DNA of 48,230 bases from CAZNXE01 sp964576465 (GCA_964576465.1 CAZNXE010000006.1:1-48230), one strand, 5' to 3'. Shown: positions 16,717 to 26,953, numbered from the stretch's first letter. Notes: generated by a model from the sequence alone, not told the origin. Made by a program: numbers and translations.

Positions 16717-16791
16717 CAGGTAGCTCAGGGCTTGCCCTGACGAAGTGAAGTGCGATCGAGCGCCGCGTCAGGGCGAGCCCTGACCTACTTG
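16717..16791. repeat. 75-nt inverted repeat, copy C
   Basis: Third copy of the element at 15093, with AGGTAGCTCAGGG instead of AGGTAGGTCAGGG in the left arm, so one base pair of the outer stem is lost. It ends 1 nt before the reverse-strand stop codon at 16793, as copy A does at 15169. Confidence 0.88.
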
Positions 16792-16792
16792 A

Positions 16793-18718
16793 TTATGGTA
16801 CATCAAACGCGACGATCATCCAGCCATCGACACTGCGATATTCAGATGGCACCAACTCAGCGTCTGAGGGCATGTCGAACGGGAGTTGGGAGGTTGAGAA
16901 GAGGAGTTCCTTGCCGAGTAGCATCTCGAACCGCTTTTGGATGGCCGCTTGGGCTTGTGCCTGTTCGTCGTTCAGTTTCCCCAGTGCGTTGATGCCCGGT
17001 GATCGCATGGTTACTCCACCGTCGCGAGTGAACACGATGGCGTCACCGCGGATCGATCCTTTGTAGGCTGCCGACACGTCGAAGGGCACGTTGTACTGTT
17101 GATCGCCGGCGGTGATTCGGCTGCAACGAATCGTGATCTGCAAGCCGCCGTCAACGAAGTGGACTTCTACAGGGTCGGACTTGTAAAGCGTTAGCGACCA
17201 GGTTTCTCCGTCGTGGCTGGAAAATTCTTCTGGCACCGCCCCCGCGGCCATCTCGATGACCTCCGCCAGTTCGTGCGACTCGATCGTCTCGCCAGAAAGC
17301 GTCGTGGCAACGGTGTTGTTGATCATCGACTCGTGTATAGCAATACTCATCGCCGCGTTCGGGAACGACTCTGGCGGCGGCGAGTGCGCGGCCAACTGGT
17401 CCGGTCCGGCTTGCGAGGCTTGCACACAAAGATGGTCTCTCGTTGTGCTGAAGGATAGTTCTCGTGGATAGATGTCGTTCTGTTTCAAAGGAACGCGAAT
17501 CGAATCGACGATCGCCTCGTTGGCAGCCGTGACCATCTCGTACGACTCTGCTTCAAATTTGCTGGCGAACTGTTCCTCGGTCTTGCGCGACAAACTGCGT
17601 TCGCTGCCCGGCATCTTTTCCGACACTTTTCGCCAGCCAATGCGCGTTGCGATGCGGTTTTTCAGTGAGCGAGAGAAGTAAGACCAGACGTTGGTTAATC
17701 GCAATGAAGTATTGGCCGTAACCACGGCACGGCCCGAAGTGACACCGTCGCCAGTGGCCGACAAGTATTGTTCACCTGATATCCATGTGGTTCCGCGTGT
17801 TGAAAAGCCGATCGGGTAACTACTTCCGGTGGTAGATGTGACAAACGTGCCGTTCAAGCACATCCGAAACGATGCCTGAGTTTCATCGGGCACCAGTTGC
17901 ATTGTCATGGTGCCCGTGAAAGTTCCGCTGCCCGTGACATGGGCACCGCCACCGCGCTCGTCGATGGGAATCACTTCATGCAGCGGTCGCTCGAAGGCCG
18001 CCGACAATACCTCGCCTGAAATGTGTGCATGAAAGTTCGGTTGCACGTAATGCTGCCGAACACTTTCCATCACCTCTGGAGCAAACCCGTGTCGATCGAA
18101 CCAAGCAAGACTGGTGCCGATTCGTTTGAACGATCGACGGCGAGGGCGAGACTCCACTTCTTCGAGCGATGTCGCGAGCCGTTCCAATTCAGCACCAAAG
18201 GCGGCAGATTGATCGGCGAGGTGAGATGCTCTTACGATGCAGCAAAAGGCGGCCAAATCTTCGCCAACCTTACGAAACGTTGGCAGTTCCAAACCTGCAT
18301 AACCACAGTCAAATTGCCGCAGAACCGTCAGCAGCACTTCAAGATCGCAGTCTGTCGTCGAATCAAGTTGTGAGCTTAGGTCATCCCAATTCAAGAATTC
18401 TTGCCATGCCTTACCATGTTTCACGTTGACCGTTAGGCAGTGATCCAGATGCTGCATCGATTCGCACAACTTGTGTCTCGCTTGCTCGACATCGTCCGCA
18501 TCGATCGCCTCAAACAGTGTGCCCGCCGCGCGAATGCGTGTGACCAATTCATGGTGTGAGGCTTTGCGTTTTGTGTCGAGGATTTGCTCGTTGGCATCTT
18601 GGTCCTGTTGCTTTGTCGGCTGGTCCGGAATCCGGTCCGCGCGGGCTGTCTTTGCTCCTGCCAACAGTGCCAGAAGTGCGATGGACACTGCCCACCGCGA
18701 CGTTCTACCGGACACCAT
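16793..18718 (-). CDS. Large exported protein, hypothetical
   Basis: A protein of 641 residues from the ATG at 18718, which begins a signal peptide (WAVSIALLALLAGAKTARA). An upstream ATG at 18832 would add 38 polar residues. Residues 40-200 are helical (LFEAIDADDVEQARHKL); the central part has a glycine- and threonine-rich beta segment (GSGTFTGTMTMQLVPDE) followed by SYPIGFSTRGTTWISGEQYLSA, and the C-terminal third alternates strands and helices (WSLTLYKSDPVEVHFVDGGLQITIRC). I recognise no catalytic motif. Other planctomycete exported proteins show this mix, but none with a known role. Copy C of the 75-nt repeat follows the stop after 1 nt. Confidence 0.65.
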   Translation of the reverse strand: MVSGRTSRWAVSIALLALLAGAKTARADRIPDQPTKQQDQDANEQILDTKRKASHHELVTRIRAAGTLFEAIDADDVEQARHKLCESMQHLDHCLTVNVKHGKAWQEFLNWDDLSSQLDSTTDCDLEVLLTVLRQFDCGYAGLELPTFRKVGEDLAAFCCIVRASHLADQSAAFGAELERLATSLEEVESRPRRRSFKRIGTSLAWFDRHGFAPEVMESVRQHYVQPNFHAHISGEVLSAAFERPLHEVIPIDERGGGAHVTGSGTFTGTMTMQLVPDETQASFRMCLNGTFVTSTTGSSYPIGFSTRGTTWISGEQYLSATGDGVTSGRAVVTANTSLRLTNVWSYFSRSLKNRIATRIGWRKVSEKMPGSERSLSRKTEEQFASKFEAESYEMVTAANEAIVDSIRVPLKQNDIYPRELSFSTTRDHLCVQASQAGPDQLAAHSPPPESFPNAAMSIAIHESMINNTVATTLSGETIESHELAEVIEMAAGAVPEEFSSHDGETWSLTLYKSDPVEVHFVDGGLQITIRCSRITAGDQQYNVPFDVSAAYKGSIRGDAIVFTRDGGVTMRSPGINALGKLNDEQAQAQAAIQKRFEMLLGKELLFSTSQLPFDMPSDAELVPSEYRSVDGWMIVAFDVP

Positions 18719-18948
18719 CGAGCAACCGGGCACTTCGGTCGAACGGGCAAAGACTCGCCCTCTCTTGGCTGCGCTATTTCCTGCGCAACAATTTCGGCTG
18801 TCGGACACTGAGTTCGTACTTTGTCGTGACATGGATCCATCTCTTTCCGAAAATCAGAAAACCCGGCAGATGTGTTATTCACTACTAGAGGCGCACGAAC
18901 CGCGAAATTGTTACACGGCAATCGAACACCAACCGAGGGGGGGATTTA

Positions 18949-18972
18949 NNNNNNNNNNNNNNNNNNNNNNNN
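18949..18972. other. Assembly gap (24 N)
   Basis: A run of N between the exported protein gene start and the end of the DUF1501 gene. No gene is visibly interrupted, but the true distance is unknown. Confidence 0.99.
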
Positions 18973-19046
18973 GCGTCTTGGCGCCGTTGGCGACTACTCT
19001 TGGCGCTCAAGGTGTGCCGGTTAGCCAAGAAGTGGTCACCGGCGAA

Positions 19047-20489
19047 TTAGGCGAGGATTCCCTTGACCACTTCGCCGTGGACATCCGTCAGGCGGTAGTC
19101 GCGTCCTTGAAAGCGGTACGTGAGTCGCTCGTGGTCGAATCCGAGCAGATGCATCAACGTCGCTTGTAGGTCGTGGACGTGAACCTTATCTTGGGCGACG
19201 CTGAATCCTAACTCGTCGGATTCACCGTACATCGTGCCTCCGGCGGTGCCGCCACCGGCGAGCCACATCGTGTAACAATCGGGGAAGTGATCGCGCCCCA
19301 GCACTTTGCTTTTCGCGGTTCGCCCTTCGCGGAACGGCGTGCGACCAAACTCACCTCCCCAGACGATCAACGTGTCTTCGAGCATGCCACGTTGCTTGAG
19401 ATCTTTAATCAGCGCGGCAACCGGTTTGTCCATGGTGGCGCACTTGTTCGTCAAACCTTCGCGGATGCCAGTATCTGGGCCCGTCCCATGAAAATCCCAA
19501 CCCCAGTCGAACAGTTGCACGAAGCGAACACCCGACTCGACAAGCCGCCGAGCCAAAAGACAGTTGTTGGCCAAGCTGGCTCCGCCCGGTTCGGCACCAT
19601 AGGCTTCGATGATATGCGCCGGCTCGCGGGAGATATCCATCACCTCGGGAACCGACATCTGCATGCGATACGCAAGTTCATACTGCGCGATTCTGGTGAG
19701 TGTCTCCGGGTGCCCCAATTCATCGGCTTGAATCTGATTGAGCTTCCCTAAGGCGTCGAGACTCAAGCGACGCATCTTGCGGTCCATCCCCTGAGGGTTG
19801 GAAGCATACAACACGGGATCGCCCGTCGAGCGACATTGCACGCCTTGATAGACCGAGGGGAGAAATCCGCTGCCGTAAGAGTTTTGCCCCCCGTTGGGTT
19901 GCACGCCGCTAGAGATCAGCACGACGAACCCTGGCAGGTTTTCGTTTTCGGTGCCCAATCCATAGGTAACCCAGGTTCCCAGCGATGGCCGCCCGGACCG
20001 TGGCGAACCGGTGAGCACGAATAGCTCCGCGGGAGCGTGGTTGAATTGATCGGTATTCATCGAGCGAATGACACACATCTCATCGGCAACACTGTGCAGA
20101 TGCGGGATGGCGTCGGACATCCATACTCCGCCCTCGCCATGTTGCGAAAATGTGCGCCGCGTACCGAGCAGCTTGGGAGTTCCCGATGTGAAGGCAAACC
20201 GCTTTCCTTCGAGAAACGCCTGTGGGCAATCTTGACCGTCGCGTTTGACGAGTTCCGGTTTGTAATCGAAGAGGTCGAGATGCGGCGGCGAGCCGGTCAT
20301 ATGGAGATAGATCATACGCTTCGCCTTGGGGGCGAAATGTGGATCTTTCGGAGCCAAAGGCCCCGCGGAACCGCCGGCTGCCCGAGCAGAGTCCGATCCT
20401 AACAGCGATGCCAATGCGGCGGCACCGATTCCTGCAGACGTTTGCTTAAGAAAGAAGCGGCGCGTGATGTGTTGTAGATCGTGGTGCAT
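19047..20489 (-). CDS. DUF1501 (sulfatase-like fold) exported protein
   Basis: A 480-residue protein with a twin-arginine leader (TRRFFLKQTSAGIGAAALASLLG) and the hallmarks of DUF1501, a planctomycete/Bacteroidetes family related to the alkaline phosphatase/sulfatase fold: KRMIYLHMTGSPPHLDLFDYKPEL near the N-terminus, IRSMNTDQFNHAPAELF, GSGFLPSVYQG, FVQLFDWGWDFHGTGPDTG, and IVWGGEFGRTPFREG near the C-terminus. In planctomycetes these genes usually lie next to a DUF1549/DUF1553 gene and are co-expressed with it. Here the partner is at 23312 on the same strand, but 2.8 kb away, with an oppositely oriented gene between. Biochemical function unknown; export by Tat suggests a cofactor or early folding. 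Confidence 0.9.
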   Translation of the reverse strand: MHHDLQHITRRFFLKQTSAGIGAAALASLLGSDSARAAGGSAGPLAPKDPHFAPKAKRMIYLHMTGSPPHLDLFDYKPELVKRDGQDCPQAFLEGKRFAFTSGTPKLLGTRRTFSQHGEGGVWMSDAIPHLHSVADEMCVIRSMNTDQFNHAPAELFVLTGSPRSGRPSLGTWVTYGLGTENENLPGFVVLISSGVQPNGGQNSYGSGFLPSVYQGVQCRSTGDPVLYASNPQGMDRKMRRLSLDALGKLNQIQADELGHPETLTRIAQYELAYRMQMSVPEVMDISREPAHIIEAYGAEPGGASLANNCLLARRLVESGVRFVQLFDWGWDFHGTGPDTGIREGLTNKCATMDKPVAALIKDLKQRGMLEDTLIVWGGEFGRTPFREGRTAKSKVLGRDHFPDCYTMWLAGGGTAGGTMYGESDELGFSVAQDKVHVHDLQATLMHLLGFDHERLTYRFQGRDYRLTDVHGEVVKGILA

Positions 20490-20717
20490 GGGTCACATCG
20501 TTTGCATCGCACGTTGGCGTTGACTGAGAAGTGGATGAGTCAAATGTCACTCGGCTGCAACAGAAACAACTGACCGCTGAGTATCGTTGAATTGTTCGAC
20601 AAGTCTGCTACGAAACAGGAACCTTCCCGATACGCAGTATCACCCAAATCCTTGCTCACTTCAAACCTGGGACATACGAATTACCGAGCCAGCAAGAAAC
20701 ATGGACGGTCGAATGCG

Positions 20718-20745
20718 TTGATTGCCATAAGAGAAATGGTATTCT
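20718..20745 (+). promoter_or_regulatory. Candidate sigma-70 promoter for the four-repeat protein gene
   Basis: TTGATT (20718-20723) and TATTCT (20740-20745) are separated by 16 nt, about 100 nt before the TTG start at 20846. This is a moderate match and could be chance. Confidence 0.3.
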
Positions 20746-20831
20746 GACTCCACCATGTCGCGGGGAACGATCCGTGGCGGCATTTCAACCAACTGACCGC
20801 TCAGCAGACTGCCGAACGGAAAGTCTTCTTT

Positions 20832-20840
20832 AAGGGGGAG
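20832..20840 (+). promoter_or_regulatory. Strong ribosome binding site fixing a TTG start
   Basis: AAGGGGGAG lies 5 nt before the TTG at 20846. It is the strongest Shine-Dalgarno match seen upstream of a gene in this window and supports this non-ATG start. Confidence 0.75.
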
Positions 20841-20845
20841 TTACA

Positions 20846-23274
20846 TTGGGCTCATCTACATCCACACCCGAACAAGGCAACACGTTCCTGCCGGCTTTCG
20901 GGAAAGCTGCCTTCTTCTTGGCGCTGTTTACCTTGTTGATTGGAATTCTGGGGGGGATCGCCGCCAGTTCGCAATACGATTCGCTGGTTGGAAACGATCC
21001 CGACAAGAGATCGATCCTCTTTGGAGTTGCACTCGTATTCTCCGCCCTCATGGTCTGTGCAAGCTTTGCAGCGTTCGCGCTTGGTGTTCTCTCGGTGTTA
21101 GGCAAGGGAAAGGCAGGCGGGAGCGGTCGGTCGATCCTCGGCACGATTGGGCTTCTGCTCGGGGGATTGCTGGGCATGGTTTGGGTGGCGTCACTGATCA
21201 TTGTGGTCACCGCTTGGATTGCAGCTCAGGATGAGATCGCCACCAAGAAAGTGGTTGCCGAAACGCCAGCTTACGCCATGCCTGAAAGCCATTCGCTTGG
21301 TGCCAGCGAGGACAATCCGCAGGTCGTCAACGGCGACGAATTTGAAGACTATTACCACGCGGTACGACTGCGACGTCCCTCGAGCGACTGGCGATTCATG
21401 GACCGGAAGAAAGCCCAAACCATGAATGCCGACGCTTTCATGGGAATCGTCAATCCGGGCAAGCAAGGTTTCGTGGTGGTGATTGGCGAACTCTTGGAGG
21501 GCATCACGCTGGAGGAATATGTGGACTTGGTGTTGGGCAACAGCCCCGTGTTGCAGGGCGCGGAGATGGAGAAAATACCGGGGCAGGTTGATGGCTATCC
21601 GAGTATCGTGGTCACGCAACGTGCGACCATCGAAGGGCTTGATTTCACGTATCGGTTCCAGTTCGTCAAGCGAGAACAATTCTTCTACCAGATGATGGGC
21701 TGGACCATGTCTGGAGAGTTTGCAAAGGTCGAGCCGGATTTCGTGGCGATCGCGAATTCACTCTCCTTCTCAAAAGACCGACAACCTCAAGTTCCCGACA
21801 CCACCGATAGCCAAGACGACCAAGGCGTTGATTGGAAAATCGCCAACAGCATCTACTCCAACGCCTCCTTTGGTTTTCAGTTGAAACCAACAAAGGGCTT
21901 TCGTCTAACAGGGCACGAAGAACTGATGGGGATGAGCACCGACGCCGCCGCTGGCATCATTTGCACGAAGCCGACGTTCTACCAGGTTTATGTTGTCGAA
22001 CCCGTGGGCGACGTCGATCGTGACGCGTTCCTACAACTTTCGATTGCCAGAGCCGAGCAAGGAATGGGACTCAATGACCAAGATGCCACGGTGACCGAGG
22101 TTCGCGTGGGCAACCTCGACGCGCAACAATACAGCTATCAGAAGGTCAATCTGGGCGGCGCGGAGATCGACTACCATCATGCTTATTTCTATCGTGATGC
22201 GCTGTTCTTCCACATTACGTCGTGGTGGCCGTCGGCAGAAGCAGAACAGGCGTCGCTCAAATTGCTGGAAAGCTATGCCCACTTTCAATGGCTTGATGAA
22301 ACGCAGAGAACTGAGTTAGCAGCGGAGTTGGACCAATCAGACGTCAATAACGCGGTGGGCCCGCGGCTTAGTTATCGCAATGGCGTGTTTGCCGATTTTC
22401 AGTTTGGCTTCATGCTGAAACGCCTCCCGGTTTGTGGCAGGCGGTCCTGGGCGACGAACTCCATCAGCAAAACACCGCTGCACGCTTGATCCTGACTAAG
22501 CTGTCCGAGGGTGTTAATGTGGTCGTGATTCCTGAAACGCTCGACATGACACATGCCGATTACCATGAGGCCTTGCGGCAGGGAATGGGGGTTGCGGATG
22601 AAGTGCCAAGCCGCACGGTGGAACGCGGCGAGTTGACGCTGTTTGTATCCGAGTTCTCCGGAACCGTTGACGGCTTAGACTTCAGCTATCGTCTGGTCAC
22701 GGCTGCCCGTGGAGAGCAGCGTGTGCAACTGTTGCTGTCGTCCTTGCGTTCCAACGAAGAGAACCTTGACCAACGTTTACCTGAAGTAATCGCCGGTTTT
22801 GAATTCAGTCAAACGCAACCGAAAATGATCGAGAAACGAGGAACGACTACCATCGACCATCGACTTGGATTTCAATTAACCGATCCCAGCGGTTTAAGTT
22901 TTACCAACACGACAACTCCTGAGATTCAACCGCTGGGAACCTTGCTGACGATTGACACGCCGACAGGAGGGCTCATCGTCATGGCCATTTGCGCCCCGGT
23001 TTTCGATGAAGAGATCGCCGTGGATGCGATGATCCAAAATTTGGAAATCAACGTTGAACCCGATAGCCGCCAGGAGAGCAAATCCACGCTCGCCGGCTTG
23101 CCTGCCAGGAAAATCGAAATGTCCGGACAAATGGGGCGAGACGAAGCGTTCATCAAGATCTGGATCGCCAAACGGGGCCGCACGACGTACCTCATGGTGA
23201 CCGTAGGCAGAGAAGGCAGCCGCGAGCATCGCGAAGCCGAGAGCTTCAAGCGTTGTTTAACCTTGATCGACTAG
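20846..23274 (+). CDS. Membrane-anchored protein with four tandem repeats, split by a frameshift
   Basis: The coding sequence shifts frame near 22418-22421: the first part (547 aa to 22489) and the second (from 22432) are one gene. Adding one A to the AAA at 22418 restores MLKTPPGLWQAV and gives about 809 residues. The N-terminus has three membrane helices (FFLALFTLLIGILGGIAA, ILFGVALVFSALMVCASF and IGLLLGGLLGMVWVASLIIVV). The rest holds four copies of a roughly 150-residue beta-rich unit, each opening with a line such as SFGFQLKPTKGF, QFGFMLKTPPG or RLGFQLTDPSG, containing YP or GL followed by Tyr/Phe-rich strands, and ending in a helix plus SYAHF, GFEF or similar. The fold may resemble DcrB/PsbP-like domains (inference). 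It interrupts a usual DUF1501-DUF1553 pair. A sequencing error or a true pseudogene are both possible. Confidence 0.75.
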
Positions 23275-23311
23275 CCCAATGATTCGCGAAACTCTGCTTG
23301 AACCTTCGGAG

Positions 23312-26300
23312 CTACCGCTTCATGATCATCTCGTCCAAGTTCAACAGCACATTGCCAACCACTGTCCATGCGGCCAGTTCTGCTGCGTCGATGCTGTCCG
23401 GTGGAGGGTCAACGGGGTTCGCGATGAACTTCTGCGCGTTGTCCACATCGGCAGCGAACCGCTGGTGCGCTTGCTCGTAAAGTAAAACCAACTCATCGAG
23501 CTCCTGTTTCTCCGGGGGCCGAGCAACACAGATGCGAAATCCGCGAATCGCTCGTTCTTCGACGGTCGCACCCGCTCGCATCATGCGACGAGCCAGGGCT
23601 TGAGCCGCCTCGACATAAACCGGGTCGTTCAGCGTAACGAGCGCCTGCAGCGGCGTGTTGGTTGTCGCCCGACGGATCGTACAAACCTCGCGGTTAGGAG
23701 CGTCGAAGGTAGCCATCGACGGATAGGGGTTCGATCGCCGCCATGTGGTGTATAGAGCGCGGCGGTATCGATCTTCTCCGGAGCTGGTTTCCCAATCGAC
23801 TGCCCCGCCAAACGCAGCGCGAACTCCCAAGGTTGGCTGCGGCGGCTTTACTGGTGGCCCCCCGATCTTCGGGCTCAGCAAGCCACTCGCCGAAAGTGCC
23901 TGATCGCGAATCATCTCGGCAGACAAACGAAACCGAGGCCCTCGGGCCAACAATACATTGTCGGGATCACGCTGATAACTCTCTGGAGTGACACGCGACG
24001 ATTGGCGGTAGGTTGCGGAAAGAACGATCGTTTTCAGAAGGGCCTTCGTGTCCCATTGGGTACGCTGCAACTCGGTGGCAAGCCAGTCCAGCAACTGTGG
24101 ATGGGACGGGAGATCGCCCTGAGAGCCGAAGTCTTCACTCGTCAGCACGAGGCCTCGGCCAAAGATAGCCTCCCAATAACGGTTTGCAATCACTCGGGGT
24201 GTGAGAGGGTTGTCTGCATCGATAAGCCAACGCGCCAACGACATCCGGTCGGCAGTGGCTTCCTCTCCCAGCGTGTGAAAAGCGGTCGGAAAGCCCTTTT
24301 CAACAACCGGACCCTTTTCCAAAAAGTTGCCACGACGCTGAACGTGCGTCGTCCGCTGATCCTCGTCAGCCAGCTCACGCATGATGGGGGCGGTTGTGTA
24401 AGGCTTTTCGTCTTCAAGCTGTTTCTTTAACTGCGTCAAACGCTCTCGCATCGAGCGCAGCTTCGGAGATACGGTCTGGTAATGCTCGCGGATCACCGTT
24501 CGTTCGGCATCCGTGCGGTCGTCGGGCTTTTTCTCCAAGATCGAAACAACGGTGGCTGGAGTTCGCACGTGCCGGTCGATCGTGCGGTCGTTCGTAGTTA
24601 GAATCCGGAAGCTGCCGAGCGTATGGTTCTTGTGCGATGAAAGCTGCTCGATGGTTAGCTTTAAGATCGATCCAGGCTCGGCCTTGATAGGCGACCGCGG
24701 GATCAATGTTAGTGCGGCGCCACTGCCGGCGCGCTGCGTTATGCCCCAACCCAATGCGTTTGGATACTTACTATTCAGGACATTCGCTGCTTCCAAGCCT
24801 TCCTCCGTGTACGACGCATAGGCCATTGCGAAATCTACTTCACGTGCGCCGCCGACAGAATACTCTCCGCTAGGATTCGGTGGATCGTCGACTGTTTGCG
24901 ACCAGAGTTCCTGTCGATTCTCATCGAGCACCGCGATGGTGAAGCCCGTTAATCGCTTATGCAATCCATGATCGGTGCGGTTCCAAAGAACGATTCGCTT
25001 GATGGGCAGAGTCGATCCCAGATCCAGTTCCCACCACGGATCATCTTCTGAACTGGTGTGCGTCGTTGAGTTCGCGGTGTATTCACCAACGGTGTTCCCG
25101 TCGATGGCGCGAATGGCCTTACCTCCAGAGGCGGTGCTGCTCTGCTTTGCTTTTCCGCCCAGGGCAATGTTCTGTTCGCCGTCGAACACTTGAACTTCGG
25201 CCAATGAAAGAATCTTTTTCTTGCCAGAGTTCTCCACGCGGACGTATCGCCCTTGGGTCGTCTCTCCCGTGGGAGGCACAATCGTCGCCAGAACCCGCGT
25301 CACAACGAAGTGACCCTCGGCATGCCCCGGACCTCCGCCAGAGATCGTCTCCTGGGAGATCGCTTCAATTTGAAATGCCGTCACTTCATCCGGGCCTGAC
25401 GCATCGTCGGTAGCGGATTCGTTTAGCGGTAGTTCGAGTTGATAGACATCGGTTGCATCCGTCGACGGAATAGAAATAGTGTGGTCGTCCGCGATGGTCG
25501 GCGAAGCGCCCGATTGCGCAGTCACCGTCGTGGGACGCACGGTTCGCCATGGAGGTTCATCAAAGAAGTGCTCTGCCCATTGCTGTTGCGCAGTAGCTAT
25601 TTCGGGCGGCGGCGAGTCGATCGCCTGCTCAAGCTCAACGATATCGTGCTTCCAGGTACGCTCTTGCTCTTGTTGTTCGTCTGACCAGAGCTCGACCAGC
25701 GGACTCTCGTCTTTGAGATCTTTGTCTTGCGTGTTATTCAAGATGGCGAACAGCCCGAAGAATTCTTGCTGCGAAAGGGGGTCGTACTTATGGTCGTGGC
25801 ATTGGCAGCAGGCAATCGTGGTGCCCATCCACACGGCCATGGTCGTGTTCACTCGATCGACGACCGCCACGTTGCGAAATTCCTCGTCGTCGGTGCCCCC
25901 CTCGTTATTCGTTAGCGTGTTGCGATGAAATGCCGTGGCGACGAGTTGGTCGTTCGTTGGGTTGGGGAGTAGATCGCCGGCAATTTGTTCGATCGTGAAC
26001 TGATCGAAAGGCATGTTCTGGTTCAGGGCACCGATCACCCAATCGCGATACGCCCAAATCGTTCGCGGGGGGTCATCGGCGTATCCGGCCGAATCGGCAT
26101 AGCGAGCCAGATCGAGCCACAGCCGGGCCCAATGTTCGCCGAAAGCCGTCTTGGCCAGCAATCGATCGACCAGCCGTTCATAGGCTTTCGGTTGGTCATC
26201 ATTGACGAATGCGTCAACCTCTTCGACCGTTGGTGGCAATCCGGTTAGGTCGAGCGATACGCGACGGGCCAGTGCATGGCGATCAGCTTCCGGCGAGGGA

Positions 26301-26824
26301 GCCAATCCCTCTTGCAGCAGACGAGCTAGGATGAAATTGTCGATCTCGTTGATCGGCCACGTGGCAGATTCGCCCGAGGCTTCCGTCAACTTCGGCGTCG
26401 CCGGACGCAGGGGCTTTACATACGACCAATGTTCCGCATAGGGAGCACCTTGGCGAATCCACTGCGTCAACAACTCAATGTCGCGTTCAGAGAGATTCTT
26501 GCCGCTGTCGCCGGGAGGCATCCGCGAATCGTCGTCCTCTGAGACGACACGGTGCAGCAACTCGCTCTGCTGAACATCGCCGGGAACAATCGCCCGAGAA
26601 CCGGAGTCTGCCTCGGCGAGCGCGCTTTCGCGGAGATCAAGCCGCAGTCCCGACTGCCGCTCGTTGGCATCGGGCCCATGACACGTGTAGCAGGTGTTGG
26701 AGAGAATCGGTCGAATGTCGACGTTAAAGTCGACGTCTTCGATCGTCTCACCGGCGACAGCACACGTCACGGCAAGTAGATAAACGGCCACCACGATCGG
26801 TAAATGCGCTAAGCGATGCACCAT
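23312..26824 (-). CDS. PSCyt1-DUF1549-discoidin-DUF1553 giant exported protein
   Basis: A 1170-residue protein, start at ATG 26824, with a signal segment (LPIVVAVYLLAVTCAVAG). It carries a planctomycete cytochrome-like PSCyt1 domain with a heme motif Cys45-x2-Cys48-His49 (CYTCHGPD) and a later RMPPGDSG; a DUF1549 domain (about 160-380; ARLWLDLARYADSAGYADD); a long central region with an F5/8 type C (discoidin) fold (about 570-720; LSLAEVQVFDGEQNIALGGKA, WWELDLGSTLPIKRIVLWNR), which usually binds carbohydrate; and a C-terminal DUF1553 domain (about 850-1130; NRYWEAIFGRGLVLTSEDFG). These proteins are specific to planctomycetes and relatives. A role in polymer binding or degradation is inferred from the discoidin domain and the usual DUF1501 partner. 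Confidence 0.92.
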   Translation of the reverse strand: MVHRLAHLPIVVAVYLLAVTCAVAGETIEDVDFNVDIRPILSNTCYTCHGPDANERQSGLRLDLRESALAEADSGSRAIVPGDVQQSELLHRVVSEDDDSRMPPGDSGKNLSERDIELLTQWIRQGAPYAEHWSYVKPLRPATPKLTEASGESATWPINEIDNFILARLLQEGLAPSPEADRHALARRVSLDLTGLPPTVEEVDAFVNDDQPKAYERLVDRLLAKTAFGEHWARLWLDLARYADSAGYADDPPRTIWAYRDWVIGALNQNMPFDQFTIEQIAGDLLPNPTNDQLVATAFHRNTLTNNEGGTDDEEFRNVAVVDRVNTTMAVWMGTTIACCQCHDHKYDPLSQQEFFGLFAILNNTQDKDLKDESPLVELWSDEQQEQERTWKHDIVELEQAIDSPPPEIATAQQQWAEHFFDEPPWRTVRPTTVTAQSGASPTIADDHTISIPSTDATDVYQLELPLNESATDDASGPDEVTAFQIEAISQETISGGGPGHAEGHFVVTRVLATIVPPTGETTQGRYVRVENSGKKKILSLAEVQVFDGEQNIALGGKAKQSSTASGGKAIRAIDGNTVGEYTANSTTHTSSEDDPWWELDLGSTLPIKRIVLWNRTDHGLHKRLTGFTIAVLDENRQELWSQTVDDPPNPSGEYSVGGAREVDFAMAYASYTEEGLEAANVLNSKYPNALGWGITQRAGSGAALTLIPRSPIKAEPGSILKLTIEQLSSHKNHTLGSFRILTTNDRTIDRHVRTPATVVSILEKKPDDRTDAERTVIREHYQTVSPKLRSMRERLTQLKKQLEDEKPYTTAPIMRELADEDQRTTHVQRRGNFLEKGPVVEKGFPTAFHTLGEEATADRMSLARWLIDADNPLTPRVIANRYWEAIFGRGLVLTSEDFGSQGDLPSHPQLLDWLATELQRTQWDTKALLKTIVLSATYRQSSRVTPESYQRDPDNVLLARGPRFRLSAEMIRDQALSASGLLSPKIGGPPVKPPQPTLGVRAAFGGAVDWETSSGEDRYRRALYTTWRRSNPYPSMATFDAPNREVCTIRRATTNTPLQALVTLNDPVYVEAAQALARRMMRAGATVEERAIRGFRICVARPPEKQELDELVLLYEQAHQRFAADVDNAQKFIANPVDPPPDSIDAAELAAWTVVGNVLLNLDEMIMKR

Positions 26825-26953
26825 TGCAAAGAATACCCCAGCCCCCTGGGTCACACGTTCTAAGATCAAACCTTGAATAGGTTCAGTCTAACCTGCGAAG
26901 GTGGGTTTGCAGCACCATGAGCCACATATCTTCGCGATCCACGCGAGCCGTGG

